Below, one piece after another: positions 17,091 to 23,879 of a stretch of DNA of 64,000 bases. Both the position numbers and the translations under genes were made by a program. The notes below the pieces were generated by a model, which searched no databases, was not told the DNA's origin, and saw only the letters and a program-made list of their open reading frames with translations. The DNA is from Acidobacteriota bacterium (GTDB taxonomy: Bacteria > Acidobacteriota > Terriglobia > Acidiferrales > UBA7541): contig JABCZN010000021.1 in NCBI GenBank assembly GCA_013289665.1, positions 1 to 64,000 on the forward strand, in the 5' to 3' direction. How positions within the stretch are numbered: position 1 is the stretch's first letter; each line of letters opens with the position of its first letter.

Positions 17091-18143
17091 TCACACCTCC
17101 ACCTCTCTCCACTGGACCGAACACCTTCTCCGGCTGCTCTCCCTCGCCAACTCCAATCCCACCATCACCTGTAACGCCTGCTCCGGCGTAACCTCTAACT
17201 CCGCCTTCCCCAAAATCGCATCCCGCACATTCGCGTAAAAATCCCGCCAATCCCCAAACGATTCCACTTTCCATTTCCTCACTTTTCCCCCATCCACCTG
17301 CGTCACTTGCCCAAAGTTCTCCGGCTTCTCGAGCATCCAGGATTCCCCCGGCCCCGGTGTCCTCGTGCGCAGCACGCTCTCCAGCGGATCAAACTCCTTC
17401 TTGAAATAAGTCCCGTTCGTCCCCATCACCACAAACCGCGGCCGCAGCTCCGCGCTCAACATCGACTCCCCCAGCACCGCCATCTGACTCCCCGGAAAAT
17501 GCAGCCAGATATCGAACGCATCATCGGTAACAAATCCCTCACGCTCCGTGCGCACATCCGCCGTCACCCGCTCCGGCGCCCCAAACAGTGTCAGCGCATA
17601 ATCCAGCAGGTGCGGCCCCAAATCCGCCAGCACCCCGCTCCCCGGCCCCGGCACTTCCCGCCAAGCCCCCGGTTTCAGTTTCGGCCGAAACCGATCATAG
17701 TGCGCCTCAAACCGCACAATCCTTCCCAGCTCCCCGCCAGCTACCAGTTTCCGCAGCGCCTGAAAATCCGCGTCAAACCTTCGGTCGTGATACACCGTCA
17801 GAATCCGTCGAAGCTTCCTTGCCGCCCGCAGCAACTCCACTGCCTCTTCGACTGTATTCGTGAACGGCTTGTCCACCACCACATCCCGCCCCGCCTCCAG
17901 GCACTCGATCGCAAACGGAAAATGGGTCTGGTTCGGTGTAGCGACGACCACCAGCCGGATTGTCCGAATCGCCAGCAACTCTTCGAGACTCCGCACAATC
18001 TGCGCATCCGGATAAATCTTCTTCGCCTCATCGCCCGTCCGCTCGACCACCGCCGCCAGCCGCAACCCCTCCACCGCCTGAATCACCGGCGCATGAAACC
18101 CGCGCCCCGCCAATCCAAACCCCACCAGCCCCACTTCAATCAA
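17091..18143 (-). CDS. Gfo/Idh/MocA-family NAD(P)-dependent oxidoreductase
   Basis: A 350-residue protein with an N-terminal Rossmann fold (IEVGLVGFGLAGRGFHAPVI), the signature VVVDKPFTNTVEEAVEL containing the catalytic Lys of the EKP-type motif (here DKP), and a C-terminal domain with YHDRRFDADFQAL and DLGPHLLDYALTLFG. These match the YdgJ/scyllo-inositol dehydrogenase-like branch; the substrate is unknown. Start TTG 18143 is chosen because GGGAGG lies six bases upstream and the Rossmann strand begins at once. The longer GTG at 18188 lacks a spaced ribosome-binding site. Confidence 0.88.
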   Translation of the reverse strand: MIEVGLVGFGLAGRGFHAPVIQAVEGLRLAAVVERTGDEAKKIYPDAQIVRSLEELLAIRTIRLVVVATPNQTHFPFAIECLEAGRDVVVDKPFTNTVEEAVELLRAARKLRRILTVYHDRRFDADFQALRKLVAGGELGRIVRFEAHYDRFRPKLKPGAWREVPGPGSGVLADLGPHLLDYALTLFGAPERVTADVRTEREGFVTDDAFDIWLHFPGSQMAVLGESMLSAELRPRFVVMGTNGTYFKKEFDPLESVLRTRTPGPGESWMLEKPENFGQVTQVDGGKVRKWKVESFGDWRDFYANVRDAILGKAELEVTPEQALQVMVGLELARESSRRRCSVQWREVEV

Positions 18144-18442
18144 GACGCATCCTCCCCCCAAATCCCCAACGCGCGAAAAGTGTATCACCTCCCGATCGGG
18201 CTCCTAGCACTGTCGGCCTTTCTAGAGCCTGGCGTCCGCGGGGGGCCGCTCTTCTGTTTGAGTGCGGAAACCCAGCTTCCGCTTTTACGGCCTCAAACCC
18301 ACCTCCAAACCTCCTGCCAATCTTGCGCCCACAACGGCCGGCGCACGCATTTATCCGCGCAGCGTCAGATCCGAAGATCGGCCATTCCAATTCCCCTTCT
18401 CCGTCTTTCTCTCCTCCACCCCCGCGTTATATCCTTCCCCCA

Positions 18443-19786
18443 GTGCAAAACTCCTCTTCTCCTCCACAAGCCCCCACCCAAGGCCTCTATCTCGGCCTGG
18501 TCATCACCGTCCTCGCCGTCCTCGCCTACGCCGCCTACATCACCATCCAATTCGCCGGCCTCCGCAAACTGCAAAGCGACCTCGTCGACCGCAACCGCCG
18601 CGACTCTCTCCAACTTCTCCGCATCCAGAACGATCTCAACTCCCTCGGCCTCGCCATGCGCGACATGCAGGATCCCACCGAGCCTTACCCCATCCTGGCC
18701 TGGGTTCCGCAATTCGAACGCATCCGCAACGATCTCGTGGACGCCCTCGAACAGGAATCCGCCCTCTCAGAAGCCACTCCGACCGCCGATCAGCGCGGCT
18801 ATCTCAATCAGTCCCTCGCCCAGTTCTGGGACTCAGTAAATCGCATGTTCTCCCTCGCCGAAGCCGGCTCTGAATCCGCCGCCGCCGAGCAAATCCGGGA
18901 CACGTTGCAACCCCGCCAGGCCGCTCTCACCTCCGCCGTCTCACGGCTTCTTGTAGAAAACAACGAAGCCGAGGAACGCGCCGCCGCCCGTATCTCCGCC
19001 ATCTACGATCGTGTCCAGCGCCAACTCTACTTCTTCCTCGCCGCCATCCTCGTCGCCATCGTCGTCACCAGCCTTTATCTCATCCGCAACAATCGCGGCC
19101 TCTTCGCCAAAGTCGCCGAGCTCTCCTCGCAACGCAGCGACCTCGCGCAAAAACTTATCGCCACGCAGGAATCCACCCTCCGCCACATCTCTCGCGAACT
19201 CCACGACGAATTCGGCCAGGTGCTCACGGCCATCGGCTCGTTAGTCGGCCGCACGGGAAAGCATCTCCCTGCCGATTCCCCCGTCCACGCCGATCTCCAG
19301 GAAGTCCAGGCCGTCGCGCAATCCACGCTCCACAACATCCGCAGCCTCTCGCAAGCCTTGCATCCCGTCCTCCTCGACGAAGTCGGCCTCGTCTCCACTC
19401 TCGACTGGTACATCCCCACCGTGGAAAGGCAGACCGGTCTTCGGCTTCACTATGAAAAGTCGGGAGACACCTATCCCGTGGCAGCATCCGCAGGCGTCCA
19501 GATCTATCGCGTCCTCCAGGAAGCGCTCAACAATGTCGCCCGCCATTCCGGCGCCAAAGAAGCCTGGATTCGTTTGCGGTTCGAGCCTTTCGCGCTGATT
19601 GTTGAAATCGAAGATCGCGGCAAGGGTTTTCTTCCAGCGGAAGGCCTGACCGGCATCGGCCTGGTCGCCATGCGCGAACGAGCCGAAATTCTTGGCGGCT
19701 CCCTAAACGTCTACTCGCCGCCCGCCGGTGGCGCCATCGTTCATCTCGAAGTCCCTCGCGAGCACGTGGAACCTCACGCCGAATAA
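18443..19786 (+). CDS. NarL-type sensor histidine kinase
   Basis: A 447-residue membrane kinase. Helix 1 is at about 15-36 and helix 2 at about 193-215 (QLYFFLAAILVAIVVTSLYL), with a helical periplasmic sensor between. The HisKA_3 box is LRHISRELHDEFGQVLTAIG with His about 254. The HATPase has LQEALNNVARHSGA, EDRGKGF and GIGLVAMRERAEILGGS. It should phosphorylate the LuxR-type regulator at 21257, from which it is separated by a PEP-CTERM gene. GTG 18443 is the only plausible start after the divergent oxidoreductase, though no strong ribosome-binding site is seen. A degenerate copy of the regulator start overlaps its 3' end. Confidence 0.9.
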   Translation: MQNSSSPPQAPTQGLYLGLVITVLAVLAYAAYITIQFAGLRKLQSDLVDRNRRDSLQLLRIQNDLNSLGLAMRDMQDPTEPYPILAWVPQFERIRNDLVDALEQESALSEATPTADQRGYLNQSLAQFWDSVNRMFSLAEAGSESAAAEQIRDTLQPRQAALTSAVSRLLVENNEAEERAAARISAIYDRVQRQLYFFLAAILVAIVVTSLYLIRNNRGLFAKVAELSSQRSDLAQKLIATQESTLRHISRELHDEFGQVLTAIGSLVGRTGKHLPADSPVHADLQEVQAVAQSTLHNIRSLSQALHPVLLDEVGLVSTLDWYIPTVERQTGLRLHYEKSGDTYPVAASAGVQIYRVLQEALNNVARHSGAKEAWIRLRFEPFALIVEIEDRGKGFLPAEGLTGIGLVAMRERAEILGGSLNVYSPPAGGAIVHLEVPREHVEPHAE

Positions 19787-19826
19787 ATTCACGGTACTCC
19801 TCGCTGACGACCGCCCCCTCGTCCCC
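19782..19826 (+). pseudogene. Remnant of a response-regulator 5' end
   Basis: The 43 bases starting at 19782 match about 37 of 43 positions at the start of the response regulator (21262 onward), encoding NKFTVLLADDRPLV against NKLTVLLVDDHALV. The ATG is replaced (ACGCCG for ATGCCA) and similarity fades after about 19826. It overlaps the last codons of the histidine kinase. Confidence 0.7.
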
Positions 19827-20091
19827 CCTCCAGACGGAAGCTTTCTATCCCTTCTTCGGAGGATCGGCACGGGGGGAGCGGTCGCCCGCTCCCGCCTGCC
19901 ATAGGCGCGGCGGGGACGCGGGTTAACCCTGGGCCCCCCGCACAGATCCGTATGGGCAGGATTGCTGCATACGGCCCTTACCGCAGATACCTGGCGTTGA
20001 AACGCATGGCAGGACAAGGGGTCGAGGATCACGGCACTCGGGATCCACCGAGCGGCAAGCGGCCCTGCAGTGCATCCGACATGCTCGGCAT
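19827..20091. other. GC-rich non-coding stretch between kinase and PEP-CTERM gene
   Basis: No supported gene. The stretch is very GC-rich, with runs of G and C near 19873-19880 and 19930-19940. It ends at the minus-strand terminator of the PEP-CTERM gene. Confidence 0.4.
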
Positions 20092-20119
20092 AAAAAAAAC
20101 CGGGTCCCTAGACCCGGTT
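20092..20119 (-). terminator. Rho-independent terminator of the PEP-CTERM gene
   Basis: Read on the minus strand: AACCGGGTC, loop TAGG, GACCCGGTT (perfect 9-bp stem, 20098-20119), then a run of T residues. It lies about 30 bases beyond the PEP-CTERM stop. Confidence 0.92.
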
Positions 20120-20151
20120 CTTTGGAGATATGGGGAAATGCCTGGTACGCC

Positions 20152-20910
20152 TTAACGGATTAACTTTCTCCGAGTGATTCCACAGAGGCTCAAAAGGCCG
20201 CTGCCAAGGAGAAACATGGTCGAAGGTTCAGGTACGCCTGTCCCGCCGCGATTTGCGCCGGATCCAATTTGGTTCCAGTTGATGGACTCATTTCCGTCTT
20301 CACCGAAAGCCGAGTTGTTGACGAAATCCCAGCCGCCAGTGTTGAGAATCTGGCCGCTGTCGGTCGCCGAAAACGCAATGCCATTTACAAAGAACGAAAC
20401 GACGGGAGCATGTGCCGCGCATGAGGCAGCAAAGGTTGAAGCGGCTAGAATAGACGGCGTGCTCGAACAGCCTCCGATTCCGTTGTTGCCACCAACAAGC
20501 GGGTCGAGTGAGGCCGGAGGAAACCCTCCGAACATCCCGAAATCGCTGGTATCGAAGTTGTAGGAACCTGTCTGGGTGAAGATTCCGACCTGGCCCGGAT
20601 TGAGGACCAGCGGATTCCAAAAGTTGAATACTTGCGCACCACCGTTAAAAGTCACCGTAAAACCGGTAATGGTAAGCGTCGTGCCGCCGGTGTCGTCAAT
20701 CCGTATTGCTCCGGTGTCCAACGATTGCCCAGCTGGTGTTTGCGATACGACATTCGCACCCCCAAGCCACGGGGTGGGGAAAAATCCACTGGGCCGAAGA
20801 TTGTCAGCATAGCCGACAAAGACAGTAAAGCCGTCGGCCCTTGCCATTGATGGAAAAACCAAGACCCCCACAAATGCAACCAAAACGAGCAACCTGACCA
20901 TTTTTGTCAC
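20152..20910 (-). CDS. PEP-CTERM sorting-domain secreted protein
   Basis: A 252-residue exported protein. The N-terminal signal peptide is VRLLVLVAFVGVLVFP then MARA. The body is Gly/Asn/Thr-rich with no enzyme motif. The C-terminus has the sorting signal VPEPSTMFLLGSGLLSL followed by Arg-Arg-Lys, which exosortase systems recognise and process at the inner membrane for surface or EPS attachment. GTG 20910 is chosen because AGGAGG sits six bases upstream; an ATG three codons later is possible. It lies on the opposite strand between a kinase and its regulator with its own terminator, looking like an inserted cassette. Confidence 0.9.
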   Translation of the reverse strand: MTKMVRLLVLVAFVGVLVFPSMARADGFTVFVGYADNLRPSGFFPTPWLGGANVVSQTPAGQSLDTGAIRIDDTGGTTLTITGFTVTFNGGAQVFNFWNPLVLNPGQVGIFTQTGSYNFDTSDFGMFGGFPPASLDPLVGGNNGIGGCSSTPSILAASTFAASCAAHAPVVSFFVNGIAFSATDSGQILNTGGWDFVNNSAFGEDGNESINWNQIGSGANRGGTGVPEPSTMFLLGSGLLSLCGITRRKLIR

Positions 20911-21256
20911 TAGTATCCTCCTAGGCGGAGCAACTGACCTGGCAAAACAGCATGACAAAACGGAGCAGTTCGGGCACCAATCGTACGGTTTTACAGGTGG
21001 TTATAACTTGTTGAAACTGAGCATTGTATTTGACGGATTCGAGGCACTGCCCGTTTCCTGCGGAATAATTTTGCATATTAGATGCACGGATTTGCTCCAA
21101 ACTACTGTAAAGACAACTACAATGGGCACGACTGGCGGCAGGCCTGCTCAAGGGAATCGTCAAGTTGCCTCGGGCGACGAACTACCTCAGCCCGAAAGTC
21201 GAACGCCATCAGAAAGCGACAAATCAAGGGAGATCCCGTTCGACCAGGTGGAACCA
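20911..21256. other. Intergenic region between PEP-CTERM gene and response regulator
   Basis: Lower in GC than its surroundings around 20990-21110, where promoters for both divergent genes would be expected. At 21232-21262 the sequence resembles the 3' end of the kinase (EIPFDQVEP against EVPREHVEP), a sign of a duplicated kinase-regulator junction. No other gene is supported. Confidence 0.5.
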
Positions 21257-21886
21257 ATGCCAAATAAACTCACGGTACTCCTTGTCGACGACCACGCCCT
21301 CGTCCGCCGTGGTTTCCGCCGCATTCTCGAGGATGAACCCTCTTTCGAGGTCGTAGGCGAAGCGAGCGACGGCCTTGAAGCCGTAGGGCTCGCCGAACAA
21401 CTCCACCCCGCCGTAATCGTCATGGATTGCGCTCTCCCAGAAATCAACGGTATCGAAGCCACCCGCCGCATCCTCGCCAAATTTCCTGATATCGCCATCC
21501 TTATGCTCAGCATGCATTCAGAAGACACGCTCATTCGCCAGTCTCTTGAAGCCGGCGCCAAGGGCTACATCCTGAAAAACGCCATGGATCTCGACCTCGT
21601 CGCCGCCATACAGAAAATTGCCGGGGGAAATACCGTTCTCGACCCACAAATCACCCTCACCGGCAACCTCAAGGGCGAACGCGACACCGGCCTCACTCCG
21701 CGCGAACTCGAAATCCTCCAGCACATCGTTGCCGGCAAATCCAACAAGGAGATTGCAACCGAACTCGGCCTCAGCGCCAACACGGTCTCGGTCCACCGCG
21801 CCAACATCATGGACGCGCTCGGCCTTCACAAAACCGCCGAACTGGTCGTCTACGCCATCAAAAACGGTCTGGTGAATCTTCCGTGA
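21257..21886 (+). CDS. NarL/FixJ-type response regulator
   Basis: A 209-residue two-domain regulator. The receiver (1-125) has the acidic pair Asp11-Asp12, phospho-acceptor Asp57 (VIVMDCALPEING), a switch Ser in MLSMHS and Lys in YILKNAM. The LuxR helix-turn-helix is at about 147-205 (LTPRELEILQHIVAGKSNKE, then LGLSANTVSVHRANIM). AGGTGGAACC precedes ATG 21257. The stop overlaps the GTG of the downstream UnbV gene by four bases, which ties the regulator to the CRTAC1/cytochrome cluster. Its partner is most likely the kinase ending at 19786. Confidence 0.95.
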   Translation: MPNKLTVLLVDDHALVRRGFRRILEDEPSFEVVGEASDGLEAVGLAEQLHPAVIVMDCALPEINGIEATRRILAKFPDIAILMLSMHSEDTLIRQSLEAGAKGYILKNAMDLDLVAAIQKIAGGNTVLDPQITLTGNLKGERDTGLTPRELEILQHIVAGKSNKEIATELGLSANTVSVHRANIMDALGLHKTAELVVYAIKNGLVNLP

Positions 21887-23565
21887 AGCGCCGCGATTTC
21901 CTCAAGCATTCCGCGGGAGCCGGAATCCTCTCCGCTGCTTTTCCTTTTTCTCTCCCGATGAACCCGCTCGGATTTCAATTCGCCGATGTCACCGCCCGAG
22001 CCGGCATCACTTTCCAGCACAACAGCGGCGCCTACGGCGGCAAACTACTCCCAGAAACCCTAGGCTCCGGCTGCGCTTTCCTCGACTACGATGCCGACGG
22101 CTGGCCCGACATCCTCCTCATCAATTCCATGGACTGGCCCGGCCACAAGCGCCAGCGTTCCACGCTCAAACTCTACCGCAACAATCGCAACGGCACGTTT
22201 ACCGACGTCACCAAAGCCGCCGGCCTCGATCTTGAACTCTACGGCATGGGCGTCGCCGTCGCCGATTACGACAACGACGGCTTCCCCGACATCTTCATCT
22301 CCTGCGTAGGTCAAAGCCGCCTGTTTCACAACACTGGCAAAGGTACCTTCAGGGACATCACCCAAAAATCCGGCCTCCTCAACAAACAGGGTTTCAGCAC
22401 CTCCGCCATCTGGTTCGATTACGACCGCGACGGCCTTCTCGATCTGTTCGTCTGCAATTACGTTCGCTGGTCCGCGGAACACGACGTGTTCTGCAGCCTC
22501 GACGGAAAAAATAAATCCTACTGCACGCCCGAAGCCTACCGCGGCGACACCTGCTGGCTGTTCCACAATCGCGGCGACGGCACCTTCGAAGACGTCACCT
22601 CGACCAGCGGCATTTTCGATACCAGCTCCAAATCACTGGGCGTTGCCATGATCGATTTCGATCAGGACGGCTGGCCCGATCTCCTCGTCGCCAACGACAC
22701 CCAACCGAACAAGCTCTACCGCAATCTCCGCAACGGCAAATTCAAGGACGTCGCAGTAGAAATGGGCCTCGCCTTCAGCAATGAAGGCAAAGCCCGCGCC
22801 GGCATGGGCGTGGACTGCGCCGACTTCGACAACTCCGGCAAGCCCAGCGTCGTCATCACCAACTTCGACAACGAAATGCTCGGCCTCTACCGCTCCAACG
22901 GAAAATCCTTCGACGACGTTGCCATGCAGGCGGGCCTCGGCCCGGCCTCCCGCAACACTCTCGGCTTCGGCTGCATCTTCTTCGACGCCGATCTCGACGG
23001 CCGCCTCGATCTGGCCGTCGCCAACGGCCACATTGACGCCACCGTCCGCAACATCCGCGGCAACGTAGGCTTCGCCCAACCCCCACAGCTCTTCCTCAAT
23101 CAAGCCAACGCAAGATTCCTGGAAGTAGCCGCGCAACTAGGAGGCGGATTCGCCCAAGCCAAAGTAGGCCGCGGCCTCGCAGTCGCCGATTTCGATCGTG
23201 ACGGCGATGTCGATGTTCTCCTCACCACCAACAACGGCCCCGCTTATCTCTACCGCAACGACCAACTGGCCGGAAATCGCAGCATCCGTCTCCACCTCGT
23301 CGGCACAAAATCCAACCGAGATGCTATCGGCGCGACCGTCCGCCTCTACTCGAGCGGCCAAATCCAGACCCGCCAAGTCCGCAGCGGCTCGAGCTACCTC
23401 TCCCAATCAGAATTACAGCTAACGTTCGGCGTAGGCAAACAGGATGAAATAGAGCGAATCGTAATCGACTGGCCCAGCGGCCAAACCGAAGAATACCCCA
23501 GGCTCAAGTCCGGCCTGACCTATCAAATAACTGAATCCAAAGGTATTACCAGTACGTCCGCGTAG
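21883..23565 (+). CDS. CRTAC1-family protein, FG-GAP/VCBS repeats plus UnbV/ASPIC domain, Tat-type signal
   Basis: A 560-residue exported protein. The N-terminus KRRDFLKHSAGAGILSAAF has the Arg-Arg and hydrophobic layout of a Tat signal. At least seven calcium-binding-type repeats follow (DYDADGWPDILL, DYDNDGFPDIFI, DYDRDGLLDLFV, DFDQDGWPDLLV, DADLDGRLDLAV, DFDRDGDVDVLL), forming an integrin-like propeller. The C-terminus is an ASPIC/UnbV domain (GTKSNRDAIGATVRLYSSG, SGSSYLSQ, VIDWPSGQTEEY). Molecular function is unknown for the family. It is coupled to the response regulator by a GTGA overlap. A close paralog lies at 27439. Confidence 0.93.
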   Translation: MKRRDFLKHSAGAGILSAAFPFSLPMNPLGFQFADVTARAGITFQHNSGAYGGKLLPETLGSGCAFLDYDADGWPDILLINSMDWPGHKRQRSTLKLYRNNRNGTFTDVTKAAGLDLELYGMGVAVADYDNDGFPDIFISCVGQSRLFHNTGKGTFRDITQKSGLLNKQGFSTSAIWFDYDRDGLLDLFVCNYVRWSAEHDVFCSLDGKNKSYCTPEAYRGDTCWLFHNRGDGTFEDVTSTSGIFDTSSKSLGVAMIDFDQDGWPDLLVANDTQPNKLYRNLRNGKFKDVAVEMGLAFSNEGKARAGMGVDCADFDNSGKPSVVITNFDNEMLGLYRSNGKSFDDVAMQAGLGPASRNTLGFGCIFFDADLDGRLDLAVANGHIDATVRNIRGNVGFAQPPQLFLNQANARFLEVAAQLGGGFAQAKVGRGLAVADFDRDGDVDVLLTTNNGPAYLYRNDQLAGNRSIRLHLVGTKSNRDAIGATVRLYSSGQIQTRQVRSGSSYLSQSELQLTFGVGKQDEIERIVIDWPSGQTEEYPRLKSGLTYQITESKGITSTSA

Positions 23566-23879
23566 GGGCGGCCTGCCGCAGGCAGGCTCTACGCCTACCT
23601 GCCGTTTCGCTTCTCAGAGCGACCTCTGCGCTCTCTATGCGTTAAATCCTCTCTCATCAACCCTGGCAATCGCCGGCGTCCCCTAATCCTTTCCCACTAT
23701 TGCGCCTTCCGCCCACCCCGAATATAAATGCCGGAACAAGCAGGCGCTTCCCACCCGGCTTCCCCAAAGCCAAACCGGAAGCACCCCAACAAACCTTGCG
23801 GCCGGGCCAACGACCCCCGGCCGCGTTTTTTAACGGGCCTGGCGCCTGATAAACTTTGACCACTCCCAGGGGGAAATGA
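23566..23879. other. Intergenic region with palindrome, terminator and leader of the cytochrome gene
   Basis: Starts with a palindromic repeat (GCCTGCC, GCA, GGCAGGC near 23579-23595) and a CTCTGCGCTCTCTATGCG string typical of dispersed repeats. It holds a strong terminator at 23798-23831. No gene is supported. Confidence 0.5.
23798..23831 (+). terminator. Strong hairpin with T-run, terminator or attenuator
   Basis: GCGGCCGGG (23798-23806) pairs with CCCGGCCGC (23816-23824), followed by G and six T residues. It lies 233 bases after the UnbV stop and only 48 before the ATG of the multiheme gene, so it either ends the upstream operon or sits in the leader of the cytochrome gene. Confidence 0.85.

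Noticed and set aside
20930..20960. Possible sigma54 promoter (TTGCCAG...GTTGCT) before the PEP-CTERM gene
   Set aside because: The -24 GG is not in place and the match is poor, although some PEP-CTERM systems do use sigma54.
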